Assembly: GCF_011189575.1 (NCBI RefSeq)
Contig: NZ_PUJW01000001.1
Coordinates: 408,070 to 472,069 of the forward strand
DNA length: 64,000 bases
Origin: Photorhabdus cinerea
Lineage (GTDB): Bacteria; Pseudomonadota; Gammaproteobacteria; Enterobacterales; Enterobacteriaceae
Reading direction: 5' to 3'
How positions within the stretch are numbered: the stretch's first letter is position 1; the number at the start of each line of letters is the position of its first letter. The position numbers and the translations under genes were made by a program. Shown in pieces: positions 1 through 7,655 of the stretch. The notes under the pieces were generated by a model. It searched no databases. It saw only the letters and a list, made by a program, of their open reading frames with translations, and was not told where the DNA came from.

Positions 1-371
1 TCAGATAAGGGTAAAACTTGCTGAACATTCAGTGGTGGCTCTTCTATATTGAAACAATTTCTGACAAGTTTAGTATTAGGTTGATAGTGTAAAAATAACA
101 GATGGTGACGGCTGAAAGGGTGCAATACTGGCAGATAGATCCGCTTATTTTGTTGCCAGAGCAGGTTAATCAGTGGGTGCGTATTGATTTCACCGTCGAA
201 TGAAAAAAACAACGCGATTTTATTAGCCTGGCGAATTTTTGGATGATTAATAGCGCGCTCAGCCACTTGTTTTGCAAAAAGAGATTGCTGTTCAGGGGAC
301 AGTTCTCGGCGCTTTTGGCGTATTTCCTTTCTGAGGTGCTGTCTCAGTGATAACAGGGGATCTGATTGCAT
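1..371 (-). CDS. ygfA: 5-formyltetrahydrofolate cyclo-ligase (partial, 3' end outside window)
   Basis: Converts 5-formyltetrahydrofolate to 5,10-methenyltetrahydrofolate using ATP, recycling a folate that inhibits one-carbon enzymes. About 123 N-terminal residues are visible from the ATG at 369-371 and the frame runs off the left edge. The N-terminus (MQSDPLLSLRQHLRKEIRQK, then RRELSPEQQ) and the segment IALFFSFDGEINTHPLI are typical of the family: the basic N-terminal helix and the F-x-S-x-x-x-E-I-x-T motif. It lies directly downstream of the 6S RNA gene on the same strand, the conserved enterobacterial ssrS-ygfA arrangement, so it is probably cotranscribed with 6S RNA. Confidence 0.93.
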   Translation of the reverse strand, partial: MQSDPLLSLRQHLRKEIRQKRRELSPEQQSLFAKQVAERAINHPKIRQANKIALFFSFDGEINTHPLINLLWQQNKRIYLPVLHPFSRHHLLFLHYQPNTKLVRNCFNIEEPPLNVQQVLPLS

Positions 372-410
372 GGAACCTGCCTGTTAATAGCAGAAATGAT
401 AAAAGATGAG

Positions 411-594
411 GTTCTCCAAGATGCCGTTACAGGTAGTAACCCTTGAACCCTTGGTTCAAGGTGAACGTAGCGTCGTATCCTTAAGGTTTCTCGGACGGAC
501 CGAGCATGCACACCGGCTACGAAGCACTACATTCTATAATGTATGAAATATCGGCTCAGGGGACTTTCCCCGTTCACGAACATCTCAGAGAAAT
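411..594 (-). ncRNA. ssrS: 6S RNA
   Basis: 6S RNA binds sigma-70 RNA polymerase and inhibits housekeeping promoters in stationary phase by mimicking an open promoter. Read on the minus strand, the region begins ATTTCTCTGAGATGTTCG, contains GTCCCCTGAGCCGATATTTC and the CGGTCCGTCCGAGAAACC block, and has the near-palindromic CCTTGAACCAAGGGTTCAAG before a 3' end that re-pairs with the 5' end (CATCTTGGAGA). These are the diagnostic blocks of enterobacterial ssrS, in the right order and total length (~184 nt), between zapA and ygfA. The ends are placed by similarity to E. coli and may be off by a few bases. Confidence 0.95.
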
Positions 595-706
595 TTATTC
601 AGTACTTACTAAGCAACTTTATAAAGCCTATTGTATGAAACTAAACACAGAAATCAACTTAATTATGGAACGATTCATTCACTAATGCATGATTTATCAA
701 TAAAAT

Positions 707-1036
707 TCATCCACTTGATGGAATAGTATGCTCAGTGGTGCGACCTTGTTCGACTAATGCTTGTTCTATAGTCTGTTGAAGCATCTTTATTTTTTGTTCC
801 ATATTGTAGGCATAGTCACGAGTTTTCACTTTTTCTTGTGCCAGCTCATGACAGACATTCAATGCTACAATGAAAACCAGTTGTTCAGTATTGGTTACTC
901 TGGTGCGTTCTTTTAAATTTTCTAAACGTTGCTCAAGTTCCACAGCGGCAGCTAGCAGTGCTTCTTTCTGTTCTGATGGACAATTGACACGTAATGATCG
1001 CCCAAAAATCTGGATATCTACTGGTTGTGCAGACAT
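707..1036 (-). CDS. zapA: Cell division protein ZapA
   Basis: ZapA is a cytoplasmic FtsZ-ring-associated protein that cross-links FtsZ protofilaments and recruits ZapB. The product is 109 aa, the usual enterobacterial length. It has the N-terminal globular part (VDIQIFGRSLRVNCP), the strongly conserved LKERTRVTNTEQLVFIVALN block, and a C-terminal coiled-coil helix (MEQKIKMLQQTIEQALVEQGR). It is divergent from ygfB across a 186-bp promoter region (1037-1222) and upstream of ssrS, as in E. coli. Confidence 0.97.
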   Translation of the reverse strand: MSAQPVDIQIFGRSLRVNCPSEQKEALLAAAVELEQRLENLKERTRVTNTEQLVFIVALNVCHELAQEKVKTRDYAYNMEQKIKMLQQTIEQALVEQGRTTEHTIPSSG

Positions 1037-1222
1037 GACCCCTTCCTGATTTATTACTGCGTCTTGGCTTTACTTCCTGATGGATAGGATAAAGCAGACA
1101 CCAATCATTACAACGCGATACCGACAGATAACTAACGATTAGCTACAGCTGTTGTCTGGTATAGCGACTCCCCTTGGTGGTAGCATAGCATGAACTTCCA
1201 CCGTCAACGATGACCAATACAC

Positions 1223-1798
1223 ATGTCTATACATAATTCATTACCAGATTATCAATCTTTTGACGAAATATTGCATCAGCAGTCAGTGGCACTGACTGCA
1301 GCAGAGATGCATGGATTGATTAGTGGCCTGCTGTGCGGTGGTAATCGCGATAGTAGCTGGCAGGCTTTAGTTCATGATTTAGCCAATGATGGTTTGGCTT
1401 TTTCCCATCCGTTGGCTCAGCAATTACGTGAATTACGTGAAATCACATTTGAATCATTAGATGACAGTAATTTTGCATTCCATTTATTGTTGCCTAATGA
1501 AGAAGGTAATGTGTTTAAACGAGCTGATGCATTGGCTGGTTGGGTGAATCATTTTTTGCTGGGACTTGGCGTCGCTCAACCAAAACTGACAGATAAGAAA
1601 GAGGTTGGTGAGATTATTGGTGACCTGCGCAATATCGGCCTGCTTGGTTATGAAGAGAGTGATGATCAGGAAGAGCTGTCTCAGGCACTGGAAGAGGTCC
1701 TTGAATATGTGCGGGTTGCCGCCCAACTTTGCTATATCGCGTTTACTGAGGCTAAAACTGTATCAACCGCAAAAAATGATAAGCCAACATTGCATTAA
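1223..1798 (+). CDS. ygfB: YgfB/YecA (UPF0149) family protein
   Basis: A 191-aa cytoplasmic, mostly helical protein of the UPF0149 family. The signature segments are visible: AAEMHGLISGLLCGG near residues 27-41, the LLPNEEG region, a WVNHFLLGLG motif around residues 106-115, and an acidic helix (DDQEELSQALEEVLEYVRVAAQL) near the C-terminus. It sits directly upstream of pepP (48-bp gap) in the conserved ygfB-pepP-ubiH-ubiI order, so it probably heads that operon. Molecular function is not established from the sequence. Confidence 0.93.
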   Translation: MSIHNSLPDYQSFDEILHQQSVALTAAEMHGLISGLLCGGNRDSSWQALVHDLANDGLAFSHPLAQQLRELREITFESLDDSNFAFHLLLPNEEGNVFKRADALAGWVNHFLLGLGVAQPKLTDKKEVGEIIGDLRNIGLLGYEESDDQEELSQALEEVLEYVRVAAQLCYIAFTEAKTVSTAKNDKPTLH

Positions 1799-1846
1799 TT
1801 AGTGTTTATTGAACTCAAAATAATTAACTAAGTCGCAGGAGAGGAT

Positions 1847-3163
1847 ATGACCAAACAAGAATATTTATCCCGCCGTCAGGCTTTACTGGCAAAAATGGCT
1901 GCGGCCAGCGCAGCGATTATTTTTTCTGCTCCGCCTGCGCCACGAAATTCGGATAATGAATATCCCTATCGTCAGCACAGCGATTTCCTTTATTTGACTG
2001 GATTTAATGAACCGGAAGCTGTGCTGATATTAATTAAAAGTGATGATACGCATAATCACAGCATTCTTTTTAATCGGGTGCGTGATTTGACGGCGGAAAT
2101 TTGGTTTGGTCGTCGTCTTGGACAAGAAGCTGCACCTAAAAAATTGGGTGTTGACCGGGCGTTGCCTTTTGATGATATCAATGAACAGCTTTATCAATTA
2201 TTAAATGGGCTGGATGTGGTTTACCACGCACAAGGCGAATTTGCCTATGCAGATGAAATTGTTTTTCATGCGCTGGACACATTAAGAAAGGGTAGTCGTC
2301 GCAACCTTTCCGCCCCTTTAACCATGACTGACTGGCGTCCGTGGTTACATGAAATGCGATTGTTCAAATCTAAAGCCGAGATTGAAATTATGCGTCGGGC
2401 TGGTGAAGTCAGCGCACAGGCACATACGCGTGCGATGAAAGTTTGTCGCCCAGGAATGTTTGAATATCAACTGGAAGCCGAAATTCATCACGAATTCACC
2501 TATCAAGGTGCTCGTTATCCTTCTTATAACACGATTGTAGGAAGTGGTGAAAATAGCTGCATTCTGCACTATACCGAGAATGAAAGCCGGATGAAAGAAG
2601 GTGATTTAGTGCTGATTGACGCAGGTTGTGAATATCTGGGTTATGCCGGAGATATCACTCGTACTTTCCCTGTAAATGGCAAATTCACCCGTGCGCAGCG
2701 TGAAATTTACGATATCGTATTGAAAACACTGAATGTTTCACTTGAACTGTACAAGCCAGGCACCAGTATTAGCAAAGTGACAGAACATGTTGTGCAGATT
2801 ATGGTAGAAGAGTTGGTGAAATTGGGCATTATGCACGGTGAAGTTGAACATTTGATCGAAACTAAAGCATATCGTCAGTTCTTTATGCATGGTCTTAGTC
2901 ATTGGTTAGGGTTGGATGTGCATGATGTCGGACACTATGGCGTAGAGCGCGATCGTATTCTGGAACCGGGAATGGTGTTGACGGTTGAACCAGGGCTTTA
3001 TATTGCACCAGATGCAGATGTGCCACTGGAATATCGTGGTATTGGTATTCGTATTGAAGATGACATTGTGATTACTGAAACAGGCAACGAAAACCTGACG
3101 GCCAGTGTTGTTAAAGGCGCTGATGAGATTGAAGCTCTGATGGCGAAGGCAAAACAGGGTTAA
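1847..3163 (+). CDS. pepP: Xaa-Pro aminopeptidase (aminopeptidase P)
   Basis: A cytosolic metallopeptidase that removes the N-terminal residue when proline is second. The product is 438 aa, matching the E. coli enzyme. The N-terminal creatinase-like domain (about residues 1-170) is followed by the pita-bread catalytic domain. Metal-ligand motifs are visible: the Asp pair in LIDAGCEYLGYAGDITRTFP, the His in GLSHWLGLDVHDVG, and the two Glu in VEPGLY and GIRIEDD. The start is supported by a strong ribosome-binding site (GCAGGAGAGG) just upstream. It is followed after 7 bp by ubiH, consistent with one operon. Confidence 0.97.
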   Translation: MTKQEYLSRRQALLAKMAAASAAIIFSAPPAPRNSDNEYPYRQHSDFLYLTGFNEPEAVLILIKSDDTHNHSILFNRVRDLTAEIWFGRRLGQEAAPKKLGVDRALPFDDINEQLYQLLNGLDVVYHAQGEFAYADEIVFHALDTLRKGSRRNLSAPLTMTDWRPWLHEMRLFKSKAEIEIMRRAGEVSAQAHTRAMKVCRPGMFEYQLEAEIHHEFTYQGARYPSYNTIVGSGENSCILHYTENESRMKEGDLVLIDAGCEYLGYAGDITRTFPVNGKFTRAQREIYDIVLKTLNVSLELYKPGTSISKVTEHVVQIMVEELVKLGIMHGEVEHLIETKAYRQFFMHGLSHWLGLDVHDVGHYGVERDRILEPGMVLTVEPGLYIAPDADVPLEYRGIGIRIEDDIVITETGNENLTASVVKGADEIEALMAKAKQG

Positions 3164-3170
3164 GTTAAGT

Positions 3171-4349
3171 ATGAACGTGATTATAGTTGGTGGTGGCATG
3201 ACCGGCGCGACGCTTGCGTTGGCGATATCTTCCCTGAGTAAGGGGCAGATTCATGTTTCCCTAATTGAAGCAGCGGAGCCGGAGCAGAAACACCCTGGCT
3301 TTGATGCCAGAGCGATAGCGCTGGCTTACGGTACCTGTCAGCGTTTACAACAGATCGGGGTTTGGTCTGCTCTGGAAGATTATGTGATACCAATAACTCA
3401 CGTTCATGTTAGTGACCGTGGTCATGCGGGATTGGTCAACCTTAGTGCTAAAGACTATAACATTCCAGCTTTAGGGAATGTTATCGAATTGTATGATGCT
3501 GGGCAGTGTTTGTTTGGATTACTGAAAAATTCGCTTGGCGTTACGCTGTATTGTCCATCCAAGGTTCTGGCTGTTGAGAGAACGACATCATCGGTGATAG
3601 TGACACTGGATAATGGTGAACAACTCCGGGGTGAATTGTTGGTGGCAGCAGATGGTAGCCATTCCGCTATTGGTCACTCCTGTCACATTCAACGGCAACA
3701 GCACCGTTATGAACAGGTTGCAGTGATTACTAATGTATTAACTTCAGAGCATCCGCAAGGTAGAGCATTTGAACGTTTCACAGAATATGGACCGCTTGCT
3801 CTGTTGCCGATGTCTGGAGGTCGAAGCTCACTGGTATGGTGTCATCGATTGGAGCAACAAAAGGAGATCGCTGCCTGGAATAATGAACAATTTCTGAGGC
3901 AGTTACAGCGTGCATTTGGTTGGAGATTGGGCAAAATATTGGCAGTCGGTCAGCGTCATAGTTACTCACTAACATTATCCACTGCAAATCAACAAGTTAG
4001 CCACAGGTTGGCGCTGGTGGGAAATGCTGCGCAAACATTACATCCGATAGCTGGTCAGGGTTTTAATCTTGGTATGCGAGATGTAATGACACTGGCTCAG
4101 ATTGTTTCTCAAGCTTTTGCAGTTGGTCAGGATATTGGTACTTATTCGGTTCTGGCCAACTATCAGCAGCAACGGGTTTCAGATCGGGAAAATACCATTG
4201 GTATGACTGATGGATTGATACGGATATTTGCTAATCGTTATCTTCCATTGATAGCTGGGCGTAATCTTGGCCTGATGGCAATGGAAAAATTCTCTCCTGT
4301 GCGGGATATGCTGGCCCGTCAGACTTTGGGCTTGGTTACCCGGGGATAA
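3171..4349 (+). CDS. ubiH: 2-octaprenyl-6-methoxyphenol hydroxylase UbiH
   Basis: A flavin monooxygenase of the membrane-associated ubiquinone-synthesis complex, hydroxylating the aromatic ring of the quinone precursor. The protein is 392 aa with an N-terminal Rossmann motif (VIIVGGGMTGATLALAI), the mid-protein DG motif (AADGSHSAIG), and the FAD-ribityl motif near residue 280 (VGNAAQTLHPIAGQGFNLG). The Asn in GNAA instead of the usual GDAA is normal for UbiH and separates it from the neighbouring paralogue UbiI. It lies 7 bp after pepP and 25 bp before ubiI. Confidence 0.95.
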   Translation: MNVIIVGGGMTGATLALAISSLSKGQIHVSLIEAAEPEQKHPGFDARAIALAYGTCQRLQQIGVWSALEDYVIPITHVHVSDRGHAGLVNLSAKDYNIPALGNVIELYDAGQCLFGLLKNSLGVTLYCPSKVLAVERTTSSVIVTLDNGEQLRGELLVAADGSHSAIGHSCHIQRQQHRYEQVAVITNVLTSEHPQGRAFERFTEYGPLALLPMSGGRSSLVWCHRLEQQKEIAAWNNEQFLRQLQRAFGWRLGKILAVGQRHSYSLTLSTANQQVSHRLALVGNAAQTLHPIAGQGFNLGMRDVMTLAQIVSQAFAVGQDIGTYSVLANYQQQRVSDRENTIGMTDGLIRIFANRYLPLIAGRNLGLMAMEKFSPVRDMLARQTLGLVTRG

Positions 4350-4374
4350 CTGCAAAATAAGAGGACGTTATATT

Positions 4375-5607
4375 ATGCAATCATTTGATGTGGTTATCGC
4401 TGGTGGCGGTATGGTTGGTTTGGCGCTGGCCTGTGGCTTACAAAGCAGTGGCTTGCGAGTGGCCGTGGTAGAAAATTATCCGCCCTCTCAGCCTGTTACT
4501 GTGGGAGAAGAGTATGCTTTGCGGGTTTCTGCGATTAATGCTGCCAGTGAGTGCCTGTTACAGCACCTTGGTGTGTGGCAACCGATTCTGGCTATGCGCA
4601 CCAGTCCTTATCAGGGAATGGAGGTTTGGGACCGAGATAGCTTTGGCCGCATTCGTTTCAGTGCGGCTGACTATGGTTTGGAATACCTTGGTCATATCAT
4701 TGAAAACAGGGTCATCCGTGAAACATTATGGAAAAAAGCAGAGAGCCTGTCTAATGTGACTATCTTGTCTCCTGCGGCTTTGAAGCAGGTTGCTTGGGGT
4801 GAAAATGAAGCCTTTATGACCTTATCTGATGGACGTATGTTAACTACCCGTTTAGTTGTTGGCGCTGATGGTGCTCATTCATGGTTGCGGCAACATGCTG
4901 ATATCCCCCTGACATTCTGGGATTATGAACATCATGCGCTGGTGGCGACTATCCGCACTGAAGAACCTCATGGTAGTGTTGCCCGTCAGGTTTTCTATGG
5001 TGATGGTATTCTGGCGTTTCTGCCTCTTGCTGATCCGCATTTGTGTTCAATTGTCTGGTCACTGCCGGGTGAATCAGCAGGTCAGTACAAACAGCTTGAT
5101 AATACGCTTTTCAATCAACAATTGGCGGTGGATTTTGATATGCGCCTTGGTCAGTGTGAGCTGATCAGTGAACGCCAGACAATTCCATTGACTGGTCGTT
5201 ATGCCCGTCACTTTGCCGCTCACCGTTTGGTTTTAGTGGGCGATGCTGCTCATACCATTCATCCATTGGCAGGTCAGGGAGTGAATTTAGGTTTTATGGA
5301 CGTCGCTGAACTGATAGGTGAATTGCGTCGTCTGCATTGCCAGGGAAAAGATATTGGTCAGCATTTCTATTTACGTCGATATGAACGCCGTCGTAAACAT
5401 AGTGCGGCTGTGATGCTAGCCGGAATGCAGGGTTTTCGTCAGTTATTCGACGGCAATAATCCGGTGAAAAAACTTCTGCGGGATATCGGGTTATCTTTGG
5501 CAGATAATTTACCCGGAATTAAACCTCAATTGCTTCGTCAAGCCATGGGGTTGAATGACTTACCTGACTGGTTTTCTCTTCAGTCTTCTTCGGCTGAAAA
5601 AATCTAA
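4375..5607 (+). CDS. ubiI: FAD-dependent 2-octaprenylphenol hydroxylase UbiI (VisC)
   Basis: A paralogue of UbiH that carries out the C5 hydroxylation step of ubiquinone synthesis. The 410-aa protein starts with the dinucleotide-binding motif VVIAGGGMVGLALACGL, has the DG motif (VGADGAHSWLRQ) and the FAD-binding GD motif (LVGDAAHTIHPLAGQGVNLGF). The start is preceded by AAGAGGACG. It is the last gene of the ygfB-pepP-ubiH-ubiI operon. Confidence 0.95.
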   Translation: MQSFDVVIAGGGMVGLALACGLQSSGLRVAVVENYPPSQPVTVGEEYALRVSAINAASECLLQHLGVWQPILAMRTSPYQGMEVWDRDSFGRIRFSAADYGLEYLGHIIENRVIRETLWKKAESLSNVTILSPAALKQVAWGENEAFMTLSDGRMLTTRLVVGADGAHSWLRQHADIPLTFWDYEHHALVATIRTEEPHGSVARQVFYGDGILAFLPLADPHLCSIVWSLPGESAGQYKQLDNTLFNQQLAVDFDMRLGQCELISERQTIPLTGRYARHFAAHRLVLVGDAAHTIHPLAGQGVNLGFMDVAELIGELRRLHCQGKDIGQHFYLRRYERRRKHSAAVMLAGMQGFRQLFDGNNPVKKLLRDIGLSLADNLPGIKPQLLRQAMGLNDLPDWFSLQSSSAEKI

Positions 5608-5965
5608 TTTAGCCTCTGCATACCGATTAGTTTTTCTCATGTCTTGCTGGAATATGGATAAGTGGTTTTATTCATATTTCAGTTAGCTCTTAATGGAATA
5701 TGAGTGTTTTCTAAAGTTAATTGTTAATTTTGAGCATTATAGCGCATTTTAATAGTTGAAAATTCTGCATACTCACCGCGTGTTTTTTGGTTGTTGCTGA
5801 GTTGGACCCTATTTTTACTTATGGTTCATTTTGGTTTTCAGTGATAACTTTCATTTTAAGATATCGTTTGCGTCGTGTTTTTTAGCCGCTTTTTGTTCAT
5901 GATTCACAGTATCTGTCGGTTAATACGCGGCATGTTTTCATGTAGGAAATGAAAAGAGGGAAAGA
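5608..5965 (+). promoter_or_regulatory. Upstream region of the gcvTHP operon
   Basis: A 358-bp AT-rich stretch with no convincing ORF between ubiI and gcvT. By analogy with E. coli it should carry the gcv promoter and sites for GcvA, Lrp and PurR, but I could not point to any of these sites with confidence. The gcvT ribosome-binding site (AAAGAGGGAAAGA) lies at its end. Confidence 0.5.
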
Positions 5966-7060
5966 ATGGCAAAACAAACTCCATTGTATGACCAGCATTT
6001 GGCCTGTGGTGCTCGCATGGTAGATTTTCATGGCTGGATGATGCCTTTGCACTATGGTTCACAAGTGGATGAGCATCATACTGTTCGCACTGATGCGGGT
6101 ATGTTTGATGTTTCCCATATGACGATTGTGGATTTGCATGGTACTGGCTGCCGTGATTTCCTGCGTTATTTACTGGCAAATGACATTGCTAAACTCACAG
6201 AAAAGGGTAAAGCCTTATACACCGGGATGCTTAATGCTTCCGGTGGTGTCATTGATGACTTGATTGTTTATTATTTTAGCCATGATTTTTATCGGATGGT
6301 GGTCAATTCTGCAACTCGTGAGAAAGATCTGGCCTGGATTAGTGAACATGTAACTCATTATTCTGTCGATATTCAAGTTCGTGATGATCTGGCGTTGATC
6401 GCTATTCAGGGGCCTGAAGCTCAGGCAAAAGTACAATCTTTACTGAATGATGAACAAAAACAGGCTATTGCTGGTATGAAGCCATTCTTTGGTGTTCAGG
6501 CTGATGATCTGTTTATCGCAACGACGGGTTATACCGGTGAAGCGGGTTATGAAGTTGCGATGCCGAAAGAGCAAGCAACAGATTTCTGGCAAAAATTACT
6601 TAATGCTGGCGTTAAACCCGCAGGATTAGGGGCTCGTGATACTTTGCGGCTTGAAGCAGGTATGAATCTCTATGGTCAGGATATGGATGAAACCATTTCT
6701 CCATTAGCAGCTAACATGGGCTGGACAATCGCTTGGAAACCAGAAGATCGCCAGTTTATAGGTCGTGAAGCGTTAGAAAAACAGCGTGAAGATGGCACTG
6801 ATCAGTTGGTTGGCTTGGTAATGAGAGAAAAAGGTGTGTTGCGCGGTGGTTTAACCCTTAGCTTCACTGATGAGGTGGGCGCCTTACACTCTGGCGTTAT
6901 TACCAGTGGTACGTTCTCCCCAACATTAGGATTCAGTATTGCTCTTGCTCGTGTGCCGCAAGGGATTGGTAAACAGGCGATTGTACAAATCCGTAATCGT
7001 GAAATGCCGGTTCAGGTAGTCAAACCTATTTTTGTACGGGCGGGTAAGCCCCTCGTATAG
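5966..7060 (+). CDS. gcvT: Glycine cleavage system T protein (aminomethyltransferase)
   Basis: Transfers the methylene carbon from the aminomethyl-lipoyl group of GcvH to tetrahydrofolate, releasing ammonia. The product is 364 aa, the usual length. Family landmarks are the N-terminal ARMVDFHGWMMPLHYGSQ, the DVSHM motif, the folate-site region SGGVIDDLIVYY, the TGYTGEAGYE motif and the conserved GLGARDTLRLEAGMNLYGQD stretch. It is first in the gcvT-gcvH-gcvP order. Confidence 0.97.
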   Translation: MAKQTPLYDQHLACGARMVDFHGWMMPLHYGSQVDEHHTVRTDAGMFDVSHMTIVDLHGTGCRDFLRYLLANDIAKLTEKGKALYTGMLNASGGVIDDLIVYYFSHDFYRMVVNSATREKDLAWISEHVTHYSVDIQVRDDLALIAIQGPEAQAKVQSLLNDEQKQAIAGMKPFFGVQADDLFIATTGYTGEAGYEVAMPKEQATDFWQKLLNAGVKPAGLGARDTLRLEAGMNLYGQDMDETISPLAANMGWTIAWKPEDRQFIGREALEKQREDGTDQLVGLVMREKGVLRGGLTLSFTDEVGALHSGVITSGTFSPTLGFSIALARVPQGIGKQAIVQIRNREMPVQVVKPIFVRAGKPLV

Positions 7061-7175
7061 TCATTTTTATCTAATAACGTGATGTAAATAGCAACTTATC
7101 TCAGTAAGCATGATTGGTGCAAGAAACCAAAATGACTAAATGAGCGAGGTTCTAAGATTGAAGGAGACGATGGTA

Positions 7176-7568
7176 ATGAGTAATGTACCCGCAGAATTAA
7201 AATATGCTAAATCACATGAGTGGATTCGCGCAGAAGGCAATGGTGAATATACTGTAGGTATTACCGAGCATGCGCAGGAGCTGTTAGGCGATATGGTTTT
7301 TGTTGATTTGCCAGAAGTTGGCGATGAAATCAACTTTGGTGATGAGTGTGCTGTTGTTGAATCAGTAAAAGCTGCTTCTGATATTTATGCGCCACTGAGT
7401 GGTGAAGTTATTGCCGTTAATAAAACGCTGAGCGATGCTCCTGAATTAGTTAACAGCGAGCCTTATGGTGAAGGCTGGTTGTTCCGTATTAAAGCTTCTG
7501 ATGAGAGTGAACTTTCGAATTTGCTGGATGCCGAAAGATATCAGGCACTTCTGGACGAAGAAGAATAA
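7176..7568 (+). CDS. gcvH: Glycine cleavage system H protein
   Basis: Lipoyl carrier that shuttles the aminomethyl group from GcvP to GcvT and GcvL. The start is set at the ATG at 7176 (130 aa): AAGGAG at 7161-7166 lies 9 nt upstream, and the product then begins MSNVPAELKYAKSHEW exactly like the enterobacterial protein. Upstream in-frame ATGs at 7140 and 7170 give an unnatural extension or too short a spacing. The lipoylation Lys lies in the block DECAVVESVKAASDIYAP. Confidence 0.96.
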   Translation: MSNVPAELKYAKSHEWIRAEGNGEYTVGITEHAQELLGDMVFVDLPEVGDEINFGDECAVVESVKAASDIYAPLSGEVIAVNKTLSDAPELVNSEPYGEGWLFRIKASDESELSNLLDAERYQALLDEEE

Positions 7569-7580
7569 AGTGCCCACTGT

Positions 7581-7613
7581 CGCCCCGTTTCACATCATGA
7601 TCGGGGCGTTTTT
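7581..7613 (+). terminator. Intrinsic terminator between gcvH and gcvP
   Basis: A 7-bp GC-rich stem (CGCCCCG at 7581-7587 and CGGGGCG at 7602-7608) with a 14-nt loop is followed by TTTTT. It lies only 13 bp after the gcvH stop and inside the gcvTHP operon, so it may reduce read-through into gcvP. Confidence 0.8.
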
Positions 7614-7655
7614 ATTTGTATGCCATTTCTGGCCAGCTTCAGGAATTAGTACTAA

